NCBI GenBank assembly: GCA_020466095.1
Contig: CM035806.1
Span: forward strand, 129,253,400-129,317,399
DNA length: 64,000 nucleotides
Direction: 5' to 3'
Source of the DNA: Chlorops oryzae
Taxonomy: Eukaryota > Arthropoda > Insecta > Diptera > Chloropidae
Below the pieces are notes generated by a model that was not told where the DNA came from, searched no databases, and was given only the letters and a program-made list of their open reading frames with translations. Shown in pieces: positions 19,861 to 30,130 of the stretch (positions are counted from its first letter, which is position 1; every line of letters begins with the position of its first letter). The position numbers were made by a program, and so were the translations under genes.

Positions 19861-21218
19861 TTTGTAAAACGTTTATTCAACAAAATTTTAAATGATATGT
19901 AACTTATTATAAAAACAGCACTTAGCTAGTTTATGTGCTGATAGGATGCACACTAACGCGCACGTATGCCAACATTTCCAACATTATCAACAACATGGGG
20001 ACTCATGCAGACCAGCGTTGCCGTTTTGGCTAATTATAACCAAAAGTGGCTATTTCCGTTTTCAATTTTTTGTTTTGGCTATTTGGCGATTTAATTTCTA
20101 TTTTGGCTATTTTTCCATTGCAAATTGTATATTACTAGTGTCCGACCGAAGGTGGATTTTTAGCCGAAGCCGAAGCCGAAGCCGAACAATCGGCAGAGTT
20201 GAAGACTTCGGCCGAAGACCGAAGGCCGAAGCCGAATGCAAAAAAATTTATAGTAAGGAAACAAAATCAGTCTTTATTCATTTGATAAGCACAAAAAAAA
20301 CCGCTCAAATTTTCTCTAAATTCTTTCGCTTTAGTCGCCCACAAAGTGAGAATTTACGGCAGTAATTCACTAGTGTAAAAGGTCTCAATGACCCGAGTAC
20401 AAATATTTGTATTTATTTTGCACGCCCAAAGCACGCCCAAACTGGGCCCAAATAATGAACAGTATCGCGCCCAAATCGAGCCCAAACCGGGCCCAAATCT
20501 AGAAAGAACGCGCCCAAATCGAGCCCAAACCACGCCCAAATAATGAACAGACTCGCGCCCAAATCGAGCCCAAAACGGGCATGGGTAGTGAACAAACGCG
20601 CCCAAAATCGAGCCCAATACGCGCCCAAATCAAGCCCAAATATAGCCAAAATGGGCCCAAATTAAGAAAACATTTTTCAAAAAACGAGCCCGAAGCACTT
20701 TCAAATTTAATATTCCCTCTCGGCACAGCCTTGCGCCCGTCTTCGACACTGGGTGCATGACTTGAACAAATCGTTGACGACACTTGCGAGACTAAAGCAT
20801 AGGTGGCGTCGATGCAAAATCCATACAAATGTCGCGAGTTTCGTGCACGACACTTTGCAGGACATGTCATTCATGAAGTCATGCATCCCATGCGTGGAGG
20901 AAGTCATACATGACTGGTATTCCGTAATGCAAACATGAATAAGTTCTTACAATTTTTTAAAAATTTCAATAAAACGCTTATTTGACATGACATTGTAATA
21001 TTTATTATATGTATATACATACATATATATCTATCCCGGGGTCCGCAAGTATATACATATATAATTGATTATATTAAATCTATTTAACAACTATTAACAA
21101 ATCAACATAGAACGTGATTGCCAAACGAAATGCGAATGTCAAAATCGGCTTAGTTATAATAACGATGTCTTCAAAGACTTCATGCACGATTTTGTCTTGA
21201 ACGACCGATTTCCGAAAG

Positions 21219-21290
21219 TGTTATTATTATTATTATTATAATTATTATTATTATTATTCTAATTATACGTATTATTATTATTATTTGAGT
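21219..21290. repeat. (ATT)n microsatellite
   Basis: A run of tattattatt with a few interruptions, in the interior of the GGGC-rich element. Confidence 0.9.
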
Positions 21291-21534
21291 ATTGCGCCTT
21301 AATGAATTAAGACGCAATCTTAAAAAAAATAGAGAGGCAGTAGCTTCTGAGTCTATCGGCCCTCGAATTTCTTGAAATAAACCCAAACCGGGAAAAATTA
21401 AAAAAAAAAAAATTCCGGCCTTAACAAGGCCCGGTGGTGTACACACATTTAATATCAAATATTGTTTTTCCCTATTTAAAATTCCAAATACCTTTTGTTT
21501 TTAAAATTGTTAATTTCTCGATTTTGATCTCCCT

Positions 21535-21600
21535 CGTCGTGGGATTTGAATCCCGGAACTCTCGACTGGTGGTCGAGTGCTCTTCCTCGACACCGTCTTT
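21535..21600 (-). ncRNA. tRNA-like module (SINE-head-like), copy 1
   Basis: On the minus strand GGTGTCGAGGAAGAGCA is followed by a perfect 5-bp stem with a 7-nt loop (CTCGA...TCGAG) and CGGGATTCAAATCCC, a B-box-like T-arm. Similar text occurs on the plus strand at 61476-61548 and, more decayed, at 57563-57630. No acceptor stem closes it, so it is not a functional tRNA. Confidence 0.5.
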
Positions 21601-22159
21601 GCCAAATTGAAAAGACAGGATTTTTTACGTTTATAAGTTTAAAGTCAAATTGTCAAAAATTTTCATAATTTTTTCAATTTTGGGCTTGATTTGGGCGCGC
21701 ATTGGGATCAATTTGGACCCATTTTAATTTTTTTTGGGCTTGATTTGGGCACGCATTGGGCACAATTTGAGCCCATTTTGGTTATGTTTGGGCGCGCATT
21801 GGGCTCGGTATGGGCACGTTTTTGTTAGATTTGTGCTTGGTTTGGGCTCAATTTGGGCGCAATACTGTTCATTATTTGGGCCCAGTTTGGGCGCGTATTG
21901 AATTTTGGGCTCAATTTGAGCTCGATTTGGGAGCGTTTTGATTTTTTGGCGTCATTTGGGCCCGATTTGGGCCTGCATATTTTTACTCGGGGAAGCAATT
22001 GAAAATCTATTGTGACTTTTTTACTTCCATTAAAATGCAAAAATATTCGGCTAAAATATTCGGCGTTTTCTAGCCGAAGCCGAAGCCGAAGCCGAATATT
22101 AAGAATTGGCCGATTATGCCGATTACCGAAGCCGAAGCCGAACCTTCGGTCGGACACTA

Positions 22160-22578
22160 TATATTACCCTTTTCAAAACAATTTTCGGCTTTATTCAAAA
22201 AGTTTGGTGTAAAAGATGCCTAACAGTTGATAATATAATATTATTGAAGTGTGGCAACTTAAGCATTTATTATCTCAGCGCACCATAATTGTGACATGTT
22301 TGAAATGTGGCAACTGAAGTAAATTTTTAAAAATTGTGATTCGAGATATTCTTAAATGAATTAATAAGGATTTAAGTATGGATAAGTACGTATTAAATAA
22401 TTGTATTCCATTCGAGCTTATAACAACATTTTCAATATAAATACTTAGATTCTTGAAAAAAGCACAAACGTCGCAAGAGCCGAAAGTGGAAAATGATTGC
22501 GTCTGCAAGTAAACGTTTGTCTAGAAGACGTTATTTCATTTTTTAAATAACTTTTTCTTTAGCGATTCTGATTTGAAT
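22160..22578 (+). promoter_or_regulatory. 5' untranslated and subterminal region of the outer hAT
   Basis: This stretch lies between the nested element and the transposase start. It has two gtggcaact words (22250 and 22306) that may be subterminal transposase sites. No promoter element could be identified with confidence. Confidence 0.3.
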
Positions 22579-23635
22579 ATGCCAGCGAATTGTTACACCC
22601 GAAAGTTCCGCGAGGAGTGGAAAGAAATGTTTCCTTGGCTTTACCAGAAAAATGGGAAATGTTTTTGTGTGGCCTGCGACAAAAGTTTTTTAAATCACGT
22701 CAGCTATTTGAAAAAGCATGAAGGAACACCCCTTCATATACAAAACGTTGCTGCTAAAAAGCACCAAATGGATATTCAGCCATTTTTTGCGGAAGAAGTA
22801 ATCCGCTGCAATAAGCAAATTGAGCAAGCAGATATGACTCTGGTAATGTACTGTGTACCCTTCGTAATAATGGATTCGTTACCAAAATTGCTGGCTGAAT
22901 GCTGTCCAGATTCGCAAATTGCAAAAGCCTTGAGATGTGCTAGAACTAGATCAACTAAAATGGTTGCGGTTTTGGGCGACAAAGCGCTGAAAGAAATTAT
23001 CTCCGTTTTAAAAACAGAAAAGTTTTCCTTAATACTGGACGAAACTACGGATGTTTCGACGAAAACCGCATTAGCATTAGTCGTAAGATATGCCGATAAG
23101 ACATCTCGCTTGGTAAAAGATAGATTCATTGGTATGCTCCAATTGGAAAAAGTAGATGCAACATCAATTTACCAGTCTATTAAACAATTTTTTTTTTGAA
23201 ATCAATGTTCCATTAGAGAACTTAATTGGCCTTGCTACAGATGGCGCAAGCGTAATGGCAGGCAACATAAATGGACTTCAAGCTCAATTTAAAGACGAGT
23301 TCAATATTTTTTATATTAAATGCTCTTGCCATTCGCTGCATCTATGTTCGGCTTACGCCTGCAAAAAACTACCCGCTAATATTGAATATCTCTGCAGAAA
23401 AATTTATTCGTTTTTTTCACACAGTCCTAAACGTATCAACGAATTTCGAGAATTTCAGGATTTTTGCCAAGTAAAACCCCACAAAATTCTAGGCATTTCA
23501 CAAACTAGGTGGTTATCACTAGAAGCAGTGGTTAATCGAACAATTGAACAGTGGGAAAGTTTAAGACTGTTTTTTATTTCTTGTTTCCTTGAAATTAATG
23601 GTATTCGAGCGGCTGAAATGGCTGAAGCTATAGAG

Positions 23636-23899
23636 ATTAATAATATTATGCTCACAAAAGAGTTATTACCAAAAGGTCGTGATTCTAAATGCGTTTTCAC
23701 TTTTAAATAAGTTCGTTCAATATCGTTTCCGAATATTTTCTCGAAAAAACTTTTATGGATTGTTATTTTTGTTACTTTTTCGTATTTTTGTTACTTTTTT
23801 GTACTTATTACAATTAACGAAAAAAATTAAATTTTGGCTATTTTTTCTTCATTCTGGTTATTTTTTTTGTCCTCTATGGCTACAAATAAAAATTTGTCG
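23636..23899 (+). repeat. Internal copy of the hAT element's own 3' end
   Basis: This segment nearly duplicates 29829-30111: the last ~25 codons (MLTKELLPKGRDSKCVF), the stop, the 3' untranslated region and all but the last 11 bases of the terminal repeat. The distal copy has about 20 extra bases in a ttactttttcg run. The copy lies within the coding region, where the transposase frame breaks at AAEMAEAI and resumes at NEAKIYF. Confidence 0.9.
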
Positions 23900-24606
23900 A
23901 ACGAAGCCAAAATTTATTTCATGTTTTTGTCATATGTGTTAAACATAATTAATAATTTAAATAAGGAATTTCAGTCTGAAAATGTCCGTTTGCCATATTT
24001 ATATGGTCACATAGAAAATAATTACAAATTAATTTTGAGTAACTTCATTCAAATGAGTGTTATCAAACAAGCGACGGATTTATCTGAAGTAGACCTGTGT
24101 AAGAGAGAAAACTATTTGTGTACAGAAGATATTTATATCGGGAGTAAAGCACAAATTTACATGCAAGAATGTTGTTTTGAAAAACATGAAAATTGTAAAA
24201 TTAAGGAGAAAATTCGCTCATTCTATATAGAACTATTACGGCAGTTAAAGACAAGATTTGATTTCAAAAACGAACAGTTAAAAAAATTATTTATTATAAC
24301 TCCCGAAATAGTCATTTCGGACTCACCAGCCTGTATTTCGTCTTTATTAACATATTTTCCTAATCTATTTAGTTGTCATCCTGAAACTATTATCACACAG
24401 TGGAAACTGCTTCGATTATCTTCCAGTCATCATTTAAAGAACGATATAGATATTAATGATTTCTGGATAGAAGTTAATAAAATAAAAAATGGAATGGGAG
24501 AATGTGCATACCAAGAGCTTTCAGATTTTGTTTTTAACGTACTCTCCTTACCACATAGCTCTGCTGCAGCAGAAAGGCAATTTTCAGAACTTTCTTTAAT
24601 TAAAAC

Positions 24607-25086
24607 TGTTTCTTCCGTTTGCCGATTTGAAATGAAGAAATGCTTTTTTAAATTTCAAAATATAACAAAGATAGAAATTTTATTTAAAAGTTTGTAATGA
24701 ACACTTCTACTGAGCAAAATGAACAAGACAATTAAAAGAAAAGCTGCTGCGAGCGCGAGAGCGAGTAAAAAGGTGTGTTCGGAACGACCGCTGGAGAACG
24801 AGTGCCCTTTTTTCTCTCACACCACCTCGTCATTGCCGCGTGGACGGAATCCATGGAAAAGCCGCGTGGAAAGGTTCCATGGAACGGTTCCATCCTCTCT
24901 GGACTTCTTTCCAGGCTAAGGCTCGACTTTAAGATCGCTGTTGGTGCGTACCTTTTGACGGGTCTAGATTGTCGCATACGGGACGAGCTTTATCGCACGG
25001 CAATCGACGGGAGGTCGTCGCATATGGAGAATCGGTGTCGCAAGGTGGTCGACGGGTATAGGTCGAACCAACGGTGATCTTAAACA
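24607..25086 (-). repeat. LTR (3' LTR in coding orientation)
   Basis: 480 bp, TG...CA, paired with 29313-29792. Short frames inside it are repeated in both LTRs and are not genes. The adjacent minus-strand bases aaggcgggcagaa (25087-25099) could be the polypurine tract. Confidence 0.92.
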
Positions 25087-25267
25087 TTCTGCCCGCCTTG
25101 CAGGACTGCAATAGATGCAGATAGCCACATCCTGGACCTGTGGAGAAAAGAGGAGAGAGAAAAAATCGAGCGAGAGAGAGAGGGAAAAGGAGACAGGATA
25201 GAGCACGCTAGAAATTAGGGGATAGGAGGAGAGAAAGAGACGAGAGACAAAGGGGAGCCGTCAACGG
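25087..25267 (-). other. Pyrimidine-rich tract and spacer (coding-strand view)
   Basis: On the minus strand a long C/T run (25140-25250) ends in ctccacag, which looks like a splice acceptor, although splicing is not shown. On the plus strand the same DNA is a GAGAGA tract. No gene is seen. Confidence 0.35.
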
Positions 25268-26296
25268 TTACGGTGGGCAGCTTCCGGACAGCACAAACCC
25301 AAATATGGTGTTTGTGGCGTGCAACTGTCCGATTCCCGTCGGAAGAACGCCGGGCCGCATCAACTTCGGGTAGATATCGAGCCACAAGACGATATCCACC
25401 GCTCGAGACCGATAGAATTCGGGATCCGCGAGCACTATGTTTATGTAATGCTCACGAATCCTTTCATCCACCGGTTGCGAGGGAGACACGACCGGAAGCC
25501 GACTGAGCACCCGAGCGTACGTTTCGACCTCCACGCTGAGATCGAATCCCGCACGCAACACGAGTGTGCAAGTTGAGGTGCCCCCGATATCCAAGGTAGG
25601 AAGCCGCCACCGGCTGACCAGCTCGGAGGTAATGGTAGATTGCGAAGAGCAGGCGTTAAGCACTGCGCGAGCCTGATACTTAACTTTGCCCACTCTCACC
25701 TTCACCATCGCGGTGGGCAGCACCGATACTTGCCGGGTGATGGTTGAGATCACCGAGCTTGTCGACGCGCGTAGAGGCGGAGATGAACGGACACGCGCAG
25801 GGGGCGCCACCACAGAACTTTGAAGAGGGTGTTGGCGGCGGAAGTGTCGCAAGTTTAACGGCGTGTGTCCGTTATCATCGTGGAGCGTAGTATGGTGGTC
25901 TCCTTGGCATTTAAGGCAGCGGTTTCCACTCGTGCAATTTCTTCGTTGTTGAGATACGGCCAAGCAGTTGGAGCATAAGCCGTTAAGCAGAACCGCACGA
26001 AGACGTTGCTCAAGGGGGGCTTCACGATACTTTCGGCAATGCGATATCGTATGGCAGCCACGGCATACGGGGCATTGTAGACCGGAGCGCCAGTGCTGAC
26101 CACGTCTGTCGGTGGACCGACGGGGAGAGTGGTCGACACTGGCGGTAGTGGGGAAGGTGGACACGACGCATGGGGTGGATGGCACACTCCTCTCGACTTC
26201 TTCCACAAGAGCAGGCTCGGCTAGTAGCTCCAACAAGAAAGGCTCTAACGGATCTTCATCCTCCATATCTGCGGCCCACCACTGGGTTGTTGACAT
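25268..26296 (-). pseudogene. BEL/Pao gag zinc knuckles plus retropepsin fragment
   Basis: The 342-codon frame starts MSTTQWWAADMEDEDP. An acidic N-terminus is followed by cysteine/histidine clusters (CPVCRGCHTISHC; LCSNCLA; CLKCQGDHHTTLH) typical of the gag nucleocapsid of Pao-type elements. Then comes a retropepsin-like domain (KYQARAVLNACSSQSTI ... LWLDIYPKLMRPG ... NTIFGFVLSG). At the position where an aspartate is expected the sequence reads LNACSS, so the catalytic Asp appears replaced by Asn. The usual larger gag N-terminal part is missing and the frame stops just after NTIFGFVLSG, before any RT. It lies downstream of integrase on the coding strand, which is the wrong place for gag-protease. 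Confidence 0.75.
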
Positions 26297-26402
26297 GTTG
26301 AGTTATCTGAAAGACGTAAGAGCAAAGAAAGCGACAAACACAGGACCGAACACACCAAAGAACACGAGTTTGATTGTTAGTGCGTTTCTTATTAGAGAGC
26401 GA

Positions 26403-29312
26403 TTATGAATTAGGGAGGATCACCAGTTTGACTATCGGACGCGTACAGACACCGCGCGCGGTACGAATATCAGCGACGCGAACCCGTTTATCCCGACCTG
26501 GATGGAGTTTTACGACACGGCCTAATCGCCACTCATTTGGGGGAAGCGTTTCCTCTCTTATAACGACTAAATCATCGACTTGAAGGTTTTCAGATGGTGT
26601 TTTCCACTTTGTTCTTCACTGAACCTCTTTAAGGTATTCCTCTTTCCATCGGCGACAAACAAATTGGGATAAGGCTTTTATCCGTTGCCAACGTTTCACT
26701 AGTGAGAGTGGATTTTGCAAGATCTCCGGCTCCGTGGGCGCGAGGAGAGGACCTCCGACAAGGAAGTGCCCTGGCGTCAATGCTTGAAAATCGTGAGGAT
26801 TGTCGGACATCGCCTGAAGGGGCCGCGAATTAAGACAACTTTCTATTCTCGCTACCAACGTAGAAAATTCCTCAAACGTATATTTCAACTTTCGGAAATG
26901 TTGCTTAAAACTCTTAACCCCAGCTTCCCAAAGACCGCCCATGTGCGGAGCTCCTGGAGGTATAAAGGACCAGGCTACCTCTTGGTTGGAAAATTGATGA
27001 TGCACTTTTTGTCTGGTTTCCATCAAACATTTCTGGAAATCAAGACGAAGCTCTTTGGACGCTCCGACAAAGTTCGTTCCGTTATCGGAAAAGACCTTGT
27101 GGGGACATCCCCGCCGCGCGGCGAACCGACTGAACGCTGCCAGAAAGGATGCAGAGGAGAGGTCACTCGTAACTTCTAAATGAACCGCTTTGGTAGCAAA
27201 GCAAACAAAGAGACAGACGTACCCCTTGGTCACGCGGCAAAATCTCCCAGTAAACGACTTGATGTCAAAGGGTCCAGCGAAATCGACACCAGTATTGGTA
27301 AAAGGTCGAGATAAGGCTGTGCGCTCGGGGGGAAGCGCAGCCATGAGTTGAGCTAACTGCCTTTTCTTAAAAATGGTACACACTTTGCAACTACGGATAA
27401 CGAGCTTGATAGAGGCTTTAGCTTGAGGCAACCAAAATTGACTCCGAATAACTCGCAGCATTAATTGATTGCCTCCATGAAGGGTCACGTGATGAATATG
27501 GCTTACCAAGAGCCGTGTTAAATGAGCATCCTTGAGTAAAACTATTGGGTGTTTTTCGTCAAAAGATAATTCTTGCGAAGCGGTCAGTCTTCCCCCAATT
27601 CGGATTAAACTATCTTGATGCAGGAAAGGATGCAACGAGGATAAGCTACTCTTACTGTTCACTAGTCGTTTTTCGGATAAATCCGCATATTCCGTCGGAA
27701 AATAACGCAACTGAGCCACAACTAATAAACGGAGTTTAGTCTGACGAATCTCTTCCGGGTCTAACTCAGAATCAAAGACCGGCCTTGGAAGGTGGGTTCG
27801 GCGCATTCGGGCGAGCACCCGAAGTACATAACTCATGACACGAAGAGCTCGGGCAAAGCTTGAGAAACGGACAAGAAGGTCATCTTGAACAGTAGGCACC
27901 GCTACATGCATGCGGACAGTTTTCTGTTCCAGGGAGGTCGTACAGTTCTGCGGGGGAGACATAGTCGGCCACTGTGAATGGGCCATCGCTAGCCACGAAG
28001 GGCCATTCCACCAGAGAGCGTTGGACACTAGTTCTGGCGCCGGTATCCCCCGTGACGAGAGGTCAGCCGGGTTATCAGCCGATTCAACATGAGACCACCG
28101 TTGAATTCCTACGACCTCCGCGATTTTTGCCACCCGATTAGCGACAAAGGTGGTCCAATGATATGCCGGCTTAGCCAGCCAGGCAAGGACAATAGTAGAA
28201 TCAGACCAACATTGAATTTTTGGTCGTTCTACTCCCAAAGATGGGAGGAGCGACTGCACTAAATCAGCGAGCAAAGCTGCCGCACAGAGTTCAAGACGAG
28301 GTAAAGAGATCGTTTTGACAGGTGCCACCTTGGATTTGGAAAAAAGGAGGTGACAGGAAACGGTATTATGCTCCGAAACCCGGGCATATATACAGGCTGC
28401 ATATGCCTTTTCAGAGGCATCGCAAAACGCATGAAATTCGACCTCACACGATGGGGTAAATTTAATCCAACGGGGAATTCTAACATCATTCAGACTAGCC
28501 AAACTGTCAAGAAAATTTATCCATCGTTGGAAGAGAAGGGTAGGCAACGCGTCATCCCAACCAATTTGCGAGAGCCAAACTTGCTGCATAAGGATTTTCG
28601 CAGTCACCACTACGGGAGCCAACCATCCTGCTGGATCGAACAGTTTAGCAATACCTGAAAGAACTTGCCGCTTGGTATATGAAGTCTTGATGTCTACCGT
28701 CTCCACTCTAAAGTGAAACCGGTCTGACGAGGCATTCCACCGAATGCCCAATGTCTTTGCTTCACTGGATTCTTCAAAGGACAGAAAGTCTTCAGTGAGT
28801 CGATGTTCCTTGGGGATATCTGACAGAAGTGCAGGATGGTTGGACGTCCATTTTCGAAGAGGGAAGCCGGCTGAATCCAGAGCTTTGATTAGCTCATCAC
28901 GAGCCTTGACCGCGGTGTTCAGGTCGTGGGCCCCACCGAGTGCGTCATCCACATACATAAAGTGTTGGATGATGTCTGATGCCAGCGGATAAATAGCTTG
29001 TGAGTCCTCGGCCAGCTGATGAAGGGTGCGTATAGCTAGATACGGAGCGCAATTAACGCCAAACGTAACCGTCTTTAACTCGAAGTCTTTGACCGACCCA
29101 TCAGACGATGTCCGAAAGAGAATTCGCTGAAAAGGAGTGTGTTTGGGGTGAACTAGAATTTGTCGATACATTTTTTCAATATCACTATTGAACACAAATT
29201 GGAAGAAGCGCCACTTTAAAATCAAAAGGGTCAGGTCAGCTTGAAGGGTTGGGCCGGTGTGCAGTATGTCATTGAGACTGACTCCGTTCGCCATCCGGCT
29301 CGAAGGACCAAA
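26403..29312 (-). pseudogene. BEL/Pao reverse transcriptase-RNase H-integrase
   Basis: Immediately after the LTR and leader the frame enters the RT (MANGVSLNDILHTGP), so the RT N-terminus is deleted. RT motifs include FVFNSDIEKMYRQI, TFGVNCAPYLAIRT and the catalytic MYVDD. RNase H follows (AFCDASEKAYAA; LPRLELCAAAL; CWSDSTIVLAWL). Integrase shows the zinc part (HHVTLHGG...SCKVC) and DDE residues (GVDFAGPF; FSDNGTNFVG; GLWEAGVKSF). A TGA at 26613-26615 interrupts the integrase C-terminus, which then continues in frame (RTKWKTPSENLQVDDLVV) to the stop at 26403-26405. Apart from that stop and the 5' deletion the frame is open over 930 codons. It could not encode a complete Pol. Confidence 0.9.
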
Positions 29313-29792
29313 TGTTTCTTCCGTTTGCCGATTTGAAATGAAGAAACGCTTTTTTAAATTTAAAAATATAACAAAGATAGAAATTTTATTTGAAAGTTTG
29401 TAATGAACACTTCTACTGAGCAAAATGAACAAGACAATTAAAAGAAAAGCAGCTGCGAGCGCGAGAGCGAGTAAAAAGGTGTGTTCGGAACGACCGCTGG
29501 AGAACGAGTGCCCTTTTTTCTCTCACACCACCTCGTCATTGCCGCGTGGACGGAATCCATGGAAAATCCGCGTGGAAAGGTTCCATGGAACGGTTCCATC
29601 CTCTCTGGACTTCTTTCCAGGCTAAGGCTCGACTTTAAGATCGCTGTTGGTGCGTACCTTTTGACGGGTCTAGATTGTCGCATACGGGACGAGCTTTGTC
29701 GCACGGCAATCGACGGGAGGTCATCGCATATGGAGAATCGGTGTCGCAAGGTGGTCGACGGGTATAGGTCGAACCAACGGTGATCTTAAACA
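29313..29792 (-). repeat. LTR (5' LTR in coding orientation)
   Basis: 480 bp, direct repeat of 24607-25086, followed by the target duplication aaaac. A long minus-strand frame that begins in this LTR reads into the RT, but the canonical start of the polyprotein is missing. Confidence 0.92.
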
Positions 29793-30130
29793 AAAACAAA
29801 GAATAGGAATAGGTTGGAAATTGATACTATTAATAATATTATGCTCACAAAAGAGTTATTACCAAAAGGTCGTGATTCTAAATGCGTTTTCACTTTTAAA
29901 TAAGTTCGTTCAATATCGTTTCCGAATATTTTCTTGAAAAAACTTTTATGGATTGTTATTTTTGTTACTTTTTCGTATTTTTGTCACTTTTTCGTATTAT
30001 TGTTACTTTTTTGTACTTATCACAATTAACGAAAAAATTTAAATTTTGGCTATTTTTTCTTCATTCTGGTTATTTTTTTTGTCCTCTATGGCTACAAATA
30101 AAAATTTGTCGCGGCAACGCTGATGCAGAC

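Larger units (their letters stand above)
20391..21992. mobile_element. Inverted element with dense GCCCAAAT/ATTTGGGC subterminal arrays
   Basis: CCCGAGTACAAATATT near 20392 mirrors ATATTTTTACTCGGG near 21991. About 16 GCCCAAAT-like words lie at 20425-20690 and a similar number of inverse ATTTGGGC words at 21680-21985. This fits subterminal transposase-binding repeats of a DNA transposon. A target duplication was not found, so its limits and superfamily are uncertain. The interior (20700-21670) has no recognisable gene; minus-strand frames there are by-products of the repeats. Confidence 0.6.
20136..22159. mobile_element. Nested hAT-type element with CCGAAG-rich ends
   Basis: The ends TAGTGTCCGACCGAAGGT and ACCTTCGGTCGGACACTA are near-perfect inverses with a perfect 8-bp duplication, tatattac (20128-20135 and 22160-22167). 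Subterminal DNA at both ends is full of GCCGAAGCCGAA words. It interrupts the outer hAT just inside its left end. The core (20391-21992) looks like yet another insertion, leaving about 0.4 kb of MITE-like sequence. No transposase is recognised. Confidence 0.9.
24607..29792 (-). mobile_element. BEL/Pao-like LTR retrotransposon with non-standard module order
   Basis: Two 480-bp direct repeats (24607-25086 and 29313-29792) begin TGTTTCTTCC and end TTAAACA. They are flanked by the 5-bp duplication aaaac (24602-24606 and 29793-29797). By eye they differ at about seven positions. Coding lies on the minus strand. Just inside the 5' LTR is tttggtccttcgagccgg, a leader of the sort I associate with BEL elements. 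The order on the coding strand is RT-RNase H-integrase, then zinc knuckle-protease, then the 3' LTR. The normal order is gag-protease first. It lies within the outer hAT transposase. Confidence 0.9.
22579..29903 (+). pseudogene. hAT transposase of the outer element, disrupted four ways
   Basis: The frame starts MPANCYTRKFREEWK at 22579, with an N-terminal CxxC zinc finger (CFCVACDKSF...HEGTPLH). The RNase H-like core follows (LILDETTDVSTKTAL; LATDGASVMAG; IKCSCHSLHLCSAY; QTRWLSLEAV). Damage is clear. There is a one-base frameshift in a T run at 23188-23198. A 264-bp insert at 23636-23899 copies the element's own 3' end. The frame then resumes (NEAKIYFMFLSYVLN) to the hATC motif HSSAAAERQFSEL. 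A BEL/Pao element sits between LSLIKT and KNRNRLEIDTINNI. The true C-terminus ends FTFK at 29903. Correct order and shared family motifs show that these are parts of one ancestral gene. No product is expected. Confidence 0.88.
20013..30122 (+). mobile_element. hAT element expanded to 10.1 kb by nested insertions
   Basis: The left end CAGCGTTGCCG (20013) and right end CGGCAACGCTG (30122) are exact inverses. A perfect 8-bp duplication, atgcagac, flanks them (20005-20012 and 30123-30130), so this is one insertion although the ends lie 10 kb apart. Inside are a nested hAT (20136-22159), transposase coding from 22579, an internal copy of the element's own 3' end (23636-23899) and a BEL/Pao LTR retrotransposon (24607-29792). 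Without these the element is about 2.6 kb, a normal hAT size. Confidence 0.92.

Noticed and set aside
19388..19867. 159-codon frame with a repeated peptide and X residues
   Set aside because: It is produced by the 141-bp array (period divisible by three) and runs into N.
20354..20870. Several minus-strand frames rich in GLDLGA/WARFG-type repeats
   Set aside because: They are translations of the GCCCAAAT word array in three frames.
24719..25077. Frames of 66-100 codons with a K/R-rich start, duplicated at 29425-29783
   Set aside because: They lie inside the two LTRs and are not conserved coding.
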